Origin: Oasisia sp. SBJ-2009
Taxonomy: Eukaryota; Annelida; Polychaeta; Sabellida; Siboglinidae
DNA length: 64,000 nucleotides
Direction of reading: 5' to 3'
NCBI GenBank assembly: GCA_964017155.1
Contig: OZ024856.1
Coordinates: 45,517,610 to 45,581,609, forward strand
Shown: positions 60,801 through 64,000 of the stretch, piece after piece
How positions within the stretch are numbered: the first letter of the stretch is position 1
How the letters are laid out: each line of letters opens with the position of its first letter
The notes under the pieces: model-generated
Database searches by the model: none
What the model saw: only the letters and a program-made list of their open reading frames with translations
Told to the model about the DNA's origin: nothing
Made by a program: the position numbers and the translations under genes

Positions 60801-63713
60801 ATGGTTAGTTGTTTCAAGAAGGCTGTGATCACTTGCAGGTTGCTGGATGTAAGGATGGAGATGTTCACATGCGAGTTCAAATGCACAACCACACCTGCTG
60901 GTAAGAATGTGTCCTGCATGCTTCTCTGACATTTTATGTCAAATTATGATGCAGAAATATTTCATGATGGTGACAAACATGGTATAGTGGCTCCACCTGG
61001 GGAATGATACCAAATATATTTTAATCTCATGATGGTTTAATTAAACTTACATTAATTGGTCTCCTGTGGCAGAAACTGCCACAGTAATATCTTTGAGATC
61101 ACTGGTCTGGTTACCTGGTGACTATTTTGCTACTAACTGTACAGTTATATAGAAAATATGGTATACATCGTGAAATTGAAGTCTTCCTATAAGTTATGTA
61201 TTGAGACTAACATCTGCTGACTATGTGTACAAGATACAAGAAGCTTTATTTAACGTCGGTTTACATGTGAATTTGATAACATTAGCTCATCTGAACTATT
61301 TTCTGACAAACAAGTGTAAAGCAGAGACATAAAACATCAAAAGCATACAGAGTATTTAAAATGACAGCAATAAAACATATAAAATAGGGTAATGAGTACA
61401 AAATAAATATAATAATACATGCATGTATAATAAAAAAAAAATATTATGTGTACATAAAACATGCAAAGTATAGTTGTTAAAATAGATTGAAATAATATAT
61501 AATTTAAGACATTAGCATAAATATAAATTAAAATGTAGAAAATATATGATATGTATATATAAAACTATGTGATTGCCAGGTTTGATACGGTGCATTGCTC
61601 CGAGCCCAGACGGTCAGTGGCTGGCCGTGGGCTACTCCACCGGTGTCATATCAGTGCTGGACGCTAGGACGGGCCTCGTTGCTGCCTCCTGGAAGGGACA
61701 CGAGGGGGAGATACTGCAGGTGGGGAAAGTCCCTGAGGCAGCGCTGTTGTCTTTGTGGCTGGCATTATATTCCCATATACATAGTTCAAGGAACTGTTTC
61801 AGTTGTCGTTTTCTATTAATGTTTGTCAATGATGCTTAACGGTAGATTTTATTGTGACAAACATTAATAGAAAAAGACAAAAGATGTAGTCATATCACAG
61901 AGGACACTATTTCAGTAACACACCAGCAAAAGTATCCTCATGAAGTTGACAGTTTTCAGGATACAAGAACGTTGTTATACTATAATTGATATGTATGGTA
62001 AAATTGAGCTTATGAACTCCTCTAAGAATATTAGTAAAACAATCCTCACATAAGGCCCATTTACGTGAACGATTTGTATCCAATTTTTACCTAAATAAGT
62101 CGGTGTTACAATTGTCTAGATTTTAGAGACAGTGGATATGAACTATAGTATCAATAGCCATTTCCATTTTGTGAATGATGTTAATAGCTGCTTCAGGTTT
62201 TATGAATCATCCCAAATCAGTTAGCTATTGGTCAAAACTGTTGCTGGTTGGCTAATGCATAAAAATCACACCACTTGACTATATTTGAATCCATCAGTAC
62301 AGTTGTATAGCTACAAAGTGGCCCTTCTAGTGGGTCTTTACATAAGCAGTTCCATCTGTGGACAAATAAGTGAACCCTGGATGTCCTTTCAAATTGATGT
62401 AAGCATTGCTGTGGTAAACTAATGAGATGTAGATACTAAATACTGACTCCTGTCATTGCAGATGAAGGCATTTGATAACACGAGCTTTGTGACGTCATCG
62501 TTTGACCAGTCAATGACCTTGTGGAATGCAGAGGATGGCAAAGCTGTCAGTGTCTTCAAAGGTATGTATGGGCGCTTGACCACGGGACACTGTTATGTCA
62601 TGTTCTGTTTTATATCAATTACAATTTTATGTTGATGCCTTAGGCATAATTTTAACACATTGATGTCTGACACTACACAAAGTCAATGTCTTTTAGGGTT
62701 AGATTGCACGTGTCCACAAAACTTTGAATTATTTGGGTGCAAATTTGTATTCACTTTGTACTGCCTGAGTTCAGTAAGCTGGGTATATGACTATGAGTGT
62801 TGCTATATACTATGTAGAGAGTGGTCAATAACTGGACATGCATGAACATATGTCGCATGCATAATTTTGATTATGACGTATAGGATACACCAATTTTTTT
62901 ATTTCATCCATGAGATCTGATAGATCCTGCGCTGAAAGTACGTGCCTATATTAGAGTGTCAATCTAACCATGGCGTGGCTTGCAGGGTTGACAGAGCCAG
63001 TGCACTGCATCAGTTTCTACAGAGGAATGATGTTGACGGCGACAACAGCCAAGAGAGTTGGTGTGTACCCATCACTTGACTCCAAGGTGAGTGCGCGGGC
63101 TTCACTTCAGGGCCTGGTTTCATCAAGTGACTAAGAATGTTCTTAATGCTAAGATGGCTGTCTTGATAAATGAAAAAGGTTTATGCAAACATGAGATGCT
63201 AAGTAATTGTGTAACTTTAACTTAGTTTAAGAATGCTTCTGCTGAAACTAGCCACTGATGTAGAGCATAAAGAATGAAAAAGATTCACATCTCGCACAAT
63301 GATATGTTATATGTTGTATTCACAGATGTCACGACTTCTGAGTTCACTGGGCATGTTGCCCACTGCTATGTTGTCTCAGACATTTTGTGGCTGTACCTAA
63401 TAGAAGAATATAGACAAGTCATAAGGTGGTTGCCATCTAAGCAAACCTGTTGGCTCACGAAGATATTGGACAAGAAGCCAGGTCACATCTTAGGGTGTGG
63501 GACATAGTTAATTATTAGTTTGTGTTGTTTCTCAGTATTGTGCTTGAAAACTGTTATGAGTGTTGTGTATGTTGCTGGTTCCAGACGAACTTCACCAGTA
63601 CAAAGTTGCGGTCTGACACCTTCCCTGGCGTACTAACGACCATGGCTGTGCTGCCAGCCAATCGACTTCTACTGCTCGGGGCCGACAATGGGGCGATACG
63701 ACTGTTAGCTTGA
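16719..63713 (+). CDS. WDR81: WD repeat-containing protein 81 (BEACH-WD40), 25 coding exons, 1916 aa
   Basis: All 25 exons are listed separately; every junction has GT-AG ends and the phases agree throughout, giving 5751 coding nt. The vertebrate protein is about 1940 residues, so this looks complete. Order: N-terminal region; kinase-like segment (about 190-270); BEACH domain from about residue 350 ([58 protein letters not shown]) to about 610; second kinase-like segment ([12 protein letters not shown], about 700-712); a large middle region with an acidic Ser-rich stretch; and a C-terminal WD40 propeller from about 1620 to the end ([15 protein letters not shown]). In vertebrates WDR81 pairs with WDR91 on endosomes, restrains class III PI3-kinase and promotes early-to-late endosome conversion; it also helps autophagic clearance of ubiquitinated aggregates. 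A polyadenylation signal AATAAA lies at 63747-63752. Confidence 0.96.
16806..19630 (+). other. WDR81: WDR81 intron 1
   Basis: 2.8 kb, AT-rich. Contains a LINE 3' tail at about 18440-18632; no other feature recognised. Confidence 0.8.
18440..18632 (+). mobile_element. Truncated LINE 3' end with terminal stem and (ATT)n tail
   Basis: TAGCGCC at 18551 pairs with GGCGCTA at 18583-18589, followed by TATAAATGC and a long ATT microsatellite. A short stem before a trinucleotide tail is typical of CR1/L2-group LINE ends. No coding sequence remains. Confidence 0.6.
19631..19812 (+). CDS. WDR81: WDR81 exon 2
   Basis: [17 protein letters not shown] to [19 protein letters not shown] corresponds to the vertebrate PAGWTRVEVHGL segment. 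Ends in phase 2 at donor GTTTGT. Confidence 0.93.
20757..20837. repeat. Foldback inverted repeat
   Basis: AAATCCACGTTAGTC at the left returns as GACTAACGTGGATTT at the right, and CGCTGAGAC/GTCTCAGCG pairs at the centre. The arms are about 35-40 bp around a loop of some 9 nt, with a few mismatches. Confidence 0.8.
20845..21384. mobile_element. Foldback/MITE-like element with internal duplication
   Basis: Ends carry inverted copies of a 31-bp word (GAACGCTTGTTTAAATCATC left; GATGATTTAAACAAGCGTTC right). Inside, two diverged direct copies of about 125 bp (near 21020-21145 and 21217-21345) share CATCGRYTGTAAATGT and GGACATGT words, and a 27-bp stretch around GACAGAACAGC is repeated near 20945-20985. 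No transposase seen. Confidence 0.6.
21508..21673 (+). CDS. WDR81: WDR81 exon 3
   Basis: [20 protein letters not shown] to [24 protein letters not shown] matches the conserved helix after the N-terminal domain. Acceptor TGTGCAG, donor GTGAGG, phase 0 out. Confidence 0.9.
21744..22031. repeat. Degenerate (TG)n-rich array in intron 3
   Basis: TG, CGTG and GTGTA words fill most of the short intron 3, ending in a pure TG run at about 21998-22031. Apparent Cys/Val-rich peptides are artefacts. Confidence 0.9.
22124..23344 (+). CDS. WDR81: WDR81 exon 4 (kinase-like segment and most of BEACH)
   Basis: 407 codons. [14 protein letters not shown] opens; then [40 protein letters not shown] (resembling the kinase catalytic-loop region without its HRD), a variable polar stretch, and the BEACH core from [10 protein letters not shown] to [12 protein letters not shown]. 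This is the best-conserved part of the gene. Confidence 0.97.
23345..23918 (+). other. WDR81: WDR81 intron 4, mostly one repeat insertion
   Basis: Contains the 304-bp repeat at 23461-23764 flanked by two 53-bp direct repeats. Little else. Confidence 0.8.
23461..23764. mobile_element. MITE-like repeat with GGCTTTATGCA termini, flanked by 53-bp direct repeats
   Basis: Starts AGGGCTTTATGCAGG and ends TCTGCATAAAGCT, giving short terminal inverted repeats. Sequence at 23408-23460 recurs at 23765-23817 with 3 mismatches in 53, exactly bracketing the unit. Related copies are at 24256-24520 and 34611-35487. Confidence 0.7.
23919..24098 (+). CDS. WDR81: WDR81 exon 5 (end of BEACH region)
   Basis: [20 protein letters not shown] through [13 protein letters not shown] to MEDVLQ; this matches the vertebrate GKEAVKEKNVCLHLVD...VVQLFDQPHPQRL segment. 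Phase 0 at both ends. Confidence 0.95.
24099..24713 (+). other. WDR81: WDR81 intron 5
   Basis: About 0.6 kb. It carries a diverged copy of the GGCTTTATGCA repeat (24256-24520) and nothing else recognised. Confidence 0.75.
24256..24520. mobile_element. Second, diverged copy of the GGCTTTATGCA repeat
   Basis: ATTATGCAGGATAACAAATTTGCC at the left matches the start of the 23461 unit, and CCTTGCATAAAACTAC at the right matches its end. The interior shares GACCTGAAATRRACTACAAA and TTTGGAAGAC words. It is older, judging by divergence. Confidence 0.6.
24714..24757 (+). CDS. WDR81: WDR81 exon 6 (44 nt)
   Basis: [15 protein letters not shown], a short basic His-rich linker after BEACH; acceptor TTGCAG, donor GTGAGT. 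The family shows no conserved motif here, so support comes from splice signals and phase. Confidence 0.85.
24758..25081 (+). other. WDR81: WDR81 intron 6
   Basis: About 0.3 kb; nothing seen. Confidence 0.8.
25082..25256 (+). CDS. WDR81: WDR81 exon 7
   Basis: [13 protein letters not shown]..., then [20 protein letters not shown], matching vertebrate RILLPEGFNPMQALEELE. Phase 0 out at GTGAGT. Confidence 0.93.
25257..25842 (+). other. WDR81: WDR81 intron 7 with a LINE-like tail
   Basis: The T-rich part at about 25540-25765 ends in a TA run, GAACGACGTCTTGTCTGAAA and TAAACTCTAATAATAA, resembling a truncated LINE 3' end with AATAAA-type signal. No coding relic. Confidence 0.5.
25843..26024 (+). 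CDS. WDR81: WDR81 exon 8 (second kinase-like segment)
   Basis: [36 protein letters not shown]...; [13 protein letters not shown] is the counterpart of vertebrate RDMQALGVLLAEM and resembles the C-lobe helix D(V)WSxG-type segment of kinases. Phase 2 out at GTGAGT. Confidence 0.95.
26025..26672 (+). other. WDR81: WDR81 intron 8
   Basis: About 0.65 kb, nothing recognised. Confidence 0.8.
26673..28149 (+). CDS. WDR81: WDR81 exon 9 (helical middle and acidic low-complexity region)
   Basis: 492 codons. [32 protein letters not shown] and [20 protein letters not shown] are the conserved helical middle. Residues encoded at about 27430-27820 are acidic and Ser/Gly-rich ([35 protein letters not shown]), as in vertebrates. 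The exon ends [38 protein letters not shown]. The donor lies in a TG run (GTGTGTGTGT). Confidence 0.96.
28150..28612 (+). other. WDR81: WDR81 intron 9
   Basis: Under 0.5 kb, AT-rich. A 20-bp word (CATAACCTTGTGAAAAGA) is repeated in tandem near 28490-28535. Nothing else. Confidence 0.75.
28613..28732 (+). CDS. WDR81: WDR81 exon 10
   Basis: [20 protein letters not shown]...[14 protein letters not shown]; matches vertebrate RKEAGLLAAV...YLSDTTLMDIL. Phase 0 both ends. Confidence 0.95.
28733..29152 (+). other. WDR81: WDR81 intron 10
   Basis: 0.4 kb, nothing recognised. Confidence 0.8.
29153..29429 (+). CDS. WDR81: WDR81 exon 11
   Basis: [40 protein letters not shown]: helical repeats before the WD40 region. 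Phase 1 out at GTCAGT. Confidence 0.94.
29430..29986 (+). other. WDR81: WDR81 intron 11
   Basis: 0.56 kb, AT-rich, nothing recognised. Confidence 0.8.
29987..30166 (+). CDS. WDR81: WDR81 exon 12
   Basis: [20 protein letters not shown]...[25 protein letters not shown] parallels vertebrate VDPALLDELQ. Less conserved; supported by acceptor CTCCAG, donor GTAGGT and phase 1 in and out. Confidence 0.88.
30276..31792 (-). mobile_element. piggyBac-like element, internally deleted
   Basis: TTAA at both ends with terminal inverted repeats: TTAACCCTTTTTATACCA on the left, mirrored by TGGTATAAAAAGAGTTAA on the right (one mismatch). Just inside the right end, ACGCACCGATGCGTA and TACGCATCGGTGCGT form a 15-bp subterminal hairpin (about 31724-31772). 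On the minus strand an acidic start ([16 protein letters not shown], from 31524) resembles a piggyBac transposase N-terminus, and a Cys/His remnant ([12 protein letters not shown]) near 31210 may be its C-terminal end. The catalytic middle is missing. A 220-bp direct duplication lies at about 30585-31025. Confidence 0.75.
31869..33018. mobile_element. Second TTAA-flanked inverted-repeat element
   Basis: TTAACTCTTTACTGCGCAGA on the left is mirrored by TACCCAGTAAAGAGTTAA on the right, with TTAA outermost at both ends. Just inside the left end the 25-bp word around GCAGACCGTCCAAAACCGCC occurs twice in tandem (31881-31943). No transposase is visible in 1.15 kb, so it is a non-autonomous piggyBac-type element. 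Confidence 0.75.
33329..33446 (+). CDS. WDR81: WDR81 exon 13
   Basis: [20 protein letters not shown]...[27 protein letters not shown] parallels vertebrate AYTIYVPFSCLLGD. Donor GTAGGT, phase 2 out. Confidence 0.93.
33447..33924 (+). other. WDR81: WDR81 intron 13
   Basis: 0.48 kb, nothing recognised. Confidence 0.8.
33925..34037 (+). CDS. WDR81: WDR81 exon 14
   Basis: [20 protein letters not shown]...FANTELLTP; this corresponds to the vertebrate helix with IIPNHELVGELAGLY. Phase 1 out. Confidence 0.92.
34038..34544 (+). other. WDR81: WDR81 intron 14
   Basis: 0.5 kb with a C/T-rich stretch after 34140; nothing else. Confidence 0.75.
34545..34577 (+). CDS. WDR81: WDR81 exon 15, 33-nt symmetric microexon
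   Basis: Between TTGTTGCAG and GTGAGT lies 33 nt encoding [12 protein letters not shown] in phase 1-1. Skipping it would leave the frame intact, so it may be a cassette. The family is variable here, and support is splice signals plus phase only. Confidence 0.65.
34611..35487. mobile_element. Third copy of the GGCTTTATGCA repeat, interrupted
   Basis: GGGCTTTATGCAGGATAAAA with GGACACATGGATGTTAACT starts it, and GATGGATGGACAGG, GTGCATAAAACTATAG ends it, matching both ends of the 23461 unit. About 600 bp of unrelated sequence, including a 65-bp tandem duplication (TTCTACCTGTTTATCATG, near 35180-35300), lies between. Confidence 0.55.
35850..36047 (+). mobile_element. Candidate LINE/SINE tail
   Basis: Ends TCTGAAATAAAATTTGTG followed by TTTG repeats (to 36047), an AATAAA plus tetranucleotide tail. 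No coding relic, so the call is tentative. Confidence 0.35.
37093..37200. repeat. 21-bp tandem repeat, five copies
   Basis: GTCCACATATAAAGGTCACC with variants AGTTCACC and AGGTCATC, repeated five times. Being a multiple of three, it gives a repeating FICGLV peptide on the minus strand, an artefact. Confidence 0.9.
37443..38305 (-). pseudogene. Mutator-like transposase relic (animal MULE domain)
   Basis: Minus-strand fragments in order: [20 protein letters not shown] (from about 38160), SVDGSWLTR (near 37930), and [20 protein letters not shown] (near 37550). These match the order and wording of the Mutator-like transposase domain found in many invertebrate genomes (GxGYxxLxxFF, VDGSW, KxECxNHxxKR). 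Stops and frameshifts separate them, so it is dead. No terminal repeats were located. Confidence 0.75.
38555..38690. repeat. (GGGGGA)n purine-rich simple repeat
   Basis: About 135 bp of GGGGGA and GGGGA units on the plus strand, with one run of eight G. Strong potential for G-quadruplex or triplex structure. All frames through it (Gly/Arg or Pro/Ser) are artefacts. Confidence 0.95.
39178..41170. repeat. 31-bp satellite, about 62 copies, with 15-monomer higher-order repeat
   Basis: The monomer GGTGCCAGTGGTTCATCACC + AATCCATCTGC repeats every 31 bp from about 39230; the first copies are more diverged. A few sites vary in step (CCAGTGG/CCACTGG, GCGGTG/GCTGTG, ACCAATC/ACCTATC, GTGCC/GTGTC). A block beginning at 40061 recurs at 40526, exactly 465 bp or 15 monomers later, with the same variants for about 11 monomers. 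All three plus frames stay open for about 650 codons. Confidence 0.95.
41171..42420. other. Unassigned part of intron 15
   Basis: AT-rich. The stretch near 41940-42190 shares words with 48720-48840 (GCATCATGAGCTATTACCCT; CTAGCATGCCTGGAAGG-like), so it belongs to the same repeat family. No gene seen. Confidence 0.5.
42421..43500. repeat. Tandem block of about 345-bp repeats
   Basis: Three successive copies (word TTTTTGTTTAATTGAAAAAA at about 42478, 42809 and 43161) share TTGCATCTTTCCC, AAGTATGTATTTATG, TTTAACTTCAGAGCCTCAAT and GGCACTTACCTG. A partial copy follows at 43407-43500. The GGCACTTACCTG word is a consensus splice donor (CAG/GTAAGT) on the minus strand. Confidence 0.85.
43302..43394 (-). 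other. Exon-like module A (93 nt, minus strand)
   Basis: On the minus strand an acceptor TTTCTGTAG precedes 93 open nt ([20 protein letters not shown] then [11 protein letters not shown]), closed by CAG/GTAAGT. Related modules are at 47110-47202, 48575-48669 and 50689-50781. Expression is unknown; this may be an exonised repeat. Confidence 0.45.
43672..45760. repeat. Partial repeat copies flanking the DIRS/Ngaro-like relic
   Basis: 43676-43760 and 45420-45790 repeat parts of the 345-bp unit (CATCTTTCCCTGCTAAATTG; ATCATGTTTTGTTTTCACTA). The coding relic at 44387-45369 lies between them. The remainder is unassigned. Confidence 0.65.
44387..45369 (-). pseudogene. DIRS/Ngaro-like retrotransposon gag relic
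   Basis: Minus-strand pieces in order: an acidic N-terminus ([20 protein letters not shown], 45369-45175), a middle region, [20 protein letters not shown] with [20 protein letters not shown] and YEHHK (44930-44742), and a Cys/His segment [20 protein letters not shown] + [14 protein letters not shown] (near 44590-44500). The 'xxFxxYRxxxCxxxxxRxxxLDxYE...FYxYHK' and final CxxxHxCxxCxxxHxxxxCPHK pattern is that of gag proteins of tyrosine-recombinase retrotransposons. Several frame breaks separate the pieces; no RT or recombinase remains nearby. Confidence 0.6.
45791..46829. other. Unassigned part of intron 15
   Basis: AT-rich; the words TTAAGATTATATTATTTAC and GACTATATTATTTACGAC near 46005 and 46349 mark a local duplication. 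No gene recognised. Confidence 0.45.
46830..47100. repeat. Duplicated block, copy 1 (copy 2 at 51660-51925)
   Basis: Both contain TAAACCACATTATACTAYGG, AAATACATTCCATCTAAATA and CGCTATAACGT in the same order and spacing, with modest divergence. Confidence 0.8.
47110..47202 (-). other. Exon-like module B (93 nt, minus strand)
   Basis: Acceptor ATGTTTCTGTAG, 93 open nt ([20 protein letters not shown] then [11 protein letters not shown]), donor CAG/GTAAGT. Its upstream flank (47203-47330) is nearly identical to that of module D at 50782-50920. Confidence 0.5.
47203..47887. other. Shared flank of module B, then unassigned
   Basis: 47203-47330 is a near copy of 50782-50920. The remainder up to the foldback holds nothing recognisable. 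Confidence 0.5.
47888..48173. repeat. Nested foldback (91-bp and 23-bp arms)
   Basis: Outer arms 47888-47978 and 48083-48173 are complementary over 91 bp with one mismatch. Inner arms 47979-48001 and 48011-48033 pair perfectly over 23 bp around a 9-nt loop. The left side is one continuous 114-bp arm; the right side is split by 49 bp (48034-48082), which itself contains a small CACTGACAATGTCAGTG hairpin. Confidence 0.92.
48379..48454. repeat. (CTGGTCA)n 7-bp tandem repeat, first site
   Basis: About ten pure 7-bp units. The same repeat occurs at 52968-53026. It does not match a known telomere unit. Confidence 0.93.
48575..48669 (-). other. Exon-like module C (95 nt, minus strand)
   Basis: Has the same acceptor (TTTCTGTAG) and donor (CAG/GTAAGT) as modules A, B and D but is 2 nt longer. 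The common open frame is therefore broken here (a TAG in frame 0). Confidence 0.45.
48900..50480. repeat. Family of 250-350-bp repeats, diverged copies
   Basis: Copies near 48900, 49190, 49580, 50060 and 50240 share, in order, GGAATGCAAGAAACA, TTTCTTTGTGCACATATGTG, GTGTGCAAGATGACA, TTTGAATAATTTCATTC and GATAGCTAGCTTTTTGTTTTG. More copies lie at 51060-51200 and 51950-52565, and the foldback at 47888-48173 uses a piece of the same unit. No coding content. Confidence 0.75.
50545..50620. repeat. (AT)n microsatellite
   Basis: About 37 AT units, directly beside module D. Confidence 0.95.
50689..50781 (-). other. Exon-like module D (93 nt, minus strand)
   Basis: Acceptor TTTCTGTAG, 93 open nt ([20 protein letters not shown] then [11 protein letters not shown]), donor CAG/GTAAGT. 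It is closest to module B in sequence and in flanks. Confidence 0.5.
51060..52565. repeat. More copies of the 250-350-bp repeats and duplicated block, copy 2
   Basis: Repeat copies at about 51060-51200, 51950-52290 and 52340-52565 surround 51660-51925, the second copy of the block at 46830-47100. The 51210-51640 part is unassigned. Confidence 0.7.
52968..53026. repeat. (CTGGTCA)n 7-bp tandem repeat, second site
   Basis: About eight units, same sequence and orientation as at 48379-48454. Confidence 0.93.
53027..56497. other. Unassigned 3' part of intron 15
   Basis: No gene, relic or element recognised in about 3.4 kb. A short local duplication (CCGTGAGGTGGCAGCA at 55318 and 55569) is the only structure noted. 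Confidence 0.5.
56498..56675 (+). CDS. WDR81: WDR81 exon 16
   Basis: [31 protein letters not shown] ... [20 protein letters not shown] and DDNTLRR parallel vertebrate SVLVGNRI and DDNALKQ. Acceptor TTTTCAG, donor GTAAGC, phase 1 in, 2 out. Confidence 0.93.
56676..57188 (+). other. WDR81: WDR81 intron 16
   Basis: 0.5 kb, nothing recognised. Confidence 0.8.
57189..57319 (+). CDS. WDR81: WDR81 exon 17 (entry to WD40 region)
   Basis: [49 protein letters not shown] is a family hallmark just before the propeller. Phase 1 out at GTACTC. Confidence 0.96.
57320..58305 (+). other. WDR81: WDR81 intron 17
   Basis: Contains a TA run (57697-57752), the short inverted-repeat element at 57753-57911, and at 58015-58140 several copies, in both orientations, of an AGTACTTTGTTAC word that looks like a degenerate MITE. 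Confidence 0.7.
57753..57911. mobile_element. Short inverted-repeat element with a microsatellite core
   Basis: TAGCCAGGATTTTGCATCGG at the left is mirrored by CCAATGCAAAATTCTGGCTA at the right; a GTGC/GC microsatellite (about 57808-57880) fills the middle. TA-type ends suggest a Tc1/mariner-like MITE, but that is only a guess. Confidence 0.65.
58306..58426 (+). CDS. WDR81: WDR81 exon 18 (WD repeat)
   Basis: [32 protein letters not shown]: a complete WD40 blade with GH start and S.DKTVKLW end. Phase 2 out. Confidence 0.97.
58427..58719 (+). other. WDR81: WDR81 intron 18
   Basis: Thirteen nucleotides after the exon lies a perfect 13-bp hairpin (GTTGTGTGTCATG/CATGACACACAAC, loop GAAA; 58440-58469). 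Nothing else. Confidence 0.75.
58720..58822 (+). CDS. WDR81: WDR81 exon 19 (WD repeat)
   Basis: [35 protein letters not shown]; matches vertebrate QHRKSVFFV...GAVHVWDP, with VWDP supplied by exon 20. Donor GTAAGT, phase 0. Confidence 0.95.
58823..60146 (+). other. WDR81: WDR81 intron 19
   Basis: Left part is a minus-strand LINE-like tail (58833-58960); right part is the 67-bp repeat array that includes the functional 3' splice site. Confidence 0.85.
58833..58960 (-). mobile_element. Truncated LINE 3' end, minus strand
   Basis: Read on the minus strand it ends GGTGTTGAAATAAAATTGAT followed by TTGA tetranucleotides, an AATAAA-plus-microsatellite tail. The extent upstream (toward 59280) is uncertain. 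Confidence 0.5.
59374..60176 (+). repeat. WDR81: Twelve 67-bp repeats, each carrying a copy of the exon 20 3' splice site
   Basis: GATTAG recurs at 59388, 59455, 59521, 59587, 59653, 59720, 59787, 59854, 59921, 59988, 60055 and 60122: period 67 (66 in three steps). Each unit holds ACTAATGA (branch-point-like), a T-rich stretch ending TTGCTGTAG (CAG in one), then GTGTGGGACCCATTTGTTGG + CATGTGTCTG, the first 30 nt of exon 20. In units 1-11 this runs on into the next unit as CTGAGTGGA and meets an in-frame TAG; only unit 12 continues CTGCGGCAG into the real exon. Confidence 0.95.
60147..60277 (+). CDS. WDR81: WDR81 exon 20 (WD repeat), 5' end shared with the 67-bp repeat
   Basis: [44 protein letters not shown]. 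It completes the blade begun in exon 19 and starts the next. The acceptor is the last of twelve repeated copies. Phase 2 out at GTAGAT. Confidence 0.95.
60278..60838 (+). other. WDR81: WDR81 intron 20
   Basis: 0.56 kb, nothing firm; a short imperfect hairpin near 60302-60335 (CCACCTAGAG/CTCTAGATGGCAGGTGG). Confidence 0.7.
60839..60900 (+). CDS. WDR81: WDR81 exon 21
   Basis: [20 protein letters not shown]; completes 'ILRLLDVR' (vertebrate LRFVDCR) across the exon 20 junction. Donor GTAAGA, phase 1 out. Confidence 0.94.
60901..61579 (+). other. WDR81: WDR81 intron 21 with a minus-strand LINE-like tail
   Basis: At about 61225-61330 the minus strand ends ACGTTAAATAAAGCTTCTTG then TATCTTGTA, a LINE/SINE-type tail. 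The remainder is AT-rich. Confidence 0.5.
61580..61719 (+). CDS. WDR81: WDR81 exon 22 (WD repeat)
   Basis: [46 protein letters not shown]; near-identical in pattern to vertebrate [20 protein letters not shown]. Phase 0 out. Confidence 0.97.
61720..62461 (+). other. WDR81: WDR81 intron 22
   Basis: 0.74 kb, nothing recognised. Confidence 0.8.
62462..62561 (+). CDS. WDR81: WDR81 exon 23 (WD repeat)
   Basis: [41 protein letters not shown] is the blade end. Phase 1 out at GTATGT. Confidence 0.95.
62562..62985 (+). other. WDR81: WDR81 intron 23
   Basis: 0.42 kb, nothing recognised. Confidence 0.8.
62986..63086 (+). CDS. WDR81: WDR81 exon 24
   Basis: [33 protein letters not shown]; matches vertebrate [24 protein letters not shown] in pattern. 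Phase 0 out at GTGAGT. Confidence 0.95.
63087..63584 (+). other. WDR81: WDR81 intron 24
   Basis: 0.5 kb, nothing recognised. Confidence 0.8.
63585..63713 (+). CDS. WDR81: WDR81 exon 25 and stop
   Basis: [42 protein letters not shown]-stop (TGA 63711-63713). The ending LLLGxDNGxIRLLA is a WDR81 signature. Confidence 0.97.
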   Translation, partial: TNFTSTKLRSDTFPGVLTTMAVLPANRLLLLGADNGAIRLLA

Positions 63714-63746
63714 GCTTCAGAGGGCGGACTTTGTCTGAGGATGGAT

Positions 63747-63752
63747 AATAAA
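63747..63752 (+). terminator. WDR81: Candidate WDR81 polyadenylation signal AATAAA
   Basis: First canonical signal after the stop codon, 34 nt downstream. Very short 3' UTR if used; a later site is possible. Confidence 0.45.
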
Positions 63753-64000
63753 GCAGTACAACTACTGACACAACTAGCCACTAGACTTCTGGGAGGGACA
63801 GTGAGGCAGGACAACTAGTTGCATGACTAGTCAGTAGAATTATCAAGATGGACAATAATGGGTGATACAACTACTGGCGAACCAGTCGATTTGAGGGGAA
63901 ATTGACACTATTCTAGTGATATCCTTTGATGATTTGCACTGTATATGCTAGAGTTTTAATTCCGAAAAATCATGAACCGAACTAGGTATGTAGTTTAGTG

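Overview
This window is nuclear DNA from an animal. Spliced genes, long introns, microsatellites, a 31-bp satellite and several classes of eukaryotic transposon are all visible, and nothing bacterial is. The many-exon form of WDR81 and the mix of RTE-like LINEs, TTAA-target inverted-repeat elements, an animal Mutator-like transposase relic and a DIRS/Ngaro-like gag relic suggest a marine invertebrate. I cannot name the phylum from sequence alone.

Layout. (1) 1-8.2 kb is repeat-dominated: microsatellites, a dead minus-strand RTE-like LINE (about 0.93-7.3 kb), and a second LINE inserted into it on the plus strand (3509-6678) with an intact 1012-residue ORF and a 14-bp target-site duplication. 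(2) 8.76-13.40 kb is NAA30, the catalytic subunit of the NatC N-terminal acetyltransferase: four exons, 316 residues, first intron of GC-AG type. (3) 13.4-16.7 kb is 3' UTR and intergenic sequence, with an NRF1-type palindrome and one unexplained small ORF. (4) 16.72-63.71 kb is a complete WDR81 gene on the plus strand. I reconstructed 25 coding exons whose splice phases all agree; together they encode 1916 residues, close to the vertebrate protein. Most of the window is WDR81 intron. Intron 15 alone (34578-56497, about 21.9 kb) holds a 31-bp satellite, a G-rich simple repeat, Mutator-like and DIRS/Ngaro-like relics, a foldback, and a duplicated repeat block carrying minus-strand exon-like modules.

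Function. Both genes are conserved cellular genes. NAA30 acetylates N-terminal Met before hydrophobic residues. WDR81 (kinase-like and BEACH region, helical middle, C-terminal WD40 propeller) works with WDR91 in endosome maturation and in autophagy of aggregates. Their adjacency suggests no shared pathway.

The most unusual structure is in WDR81 intron 19: twelve head-to-tail 67-bp repeats, each copying a branch-point-like motif, the 3' splice site and the first 30 nt of exon 20. Only the last copy leads into the full exon; every earlier acceptor would lead to an in-frame stop. Second are the 93-nt open modules with acceptor and donor signals repeated on the minus strand of intron 15.
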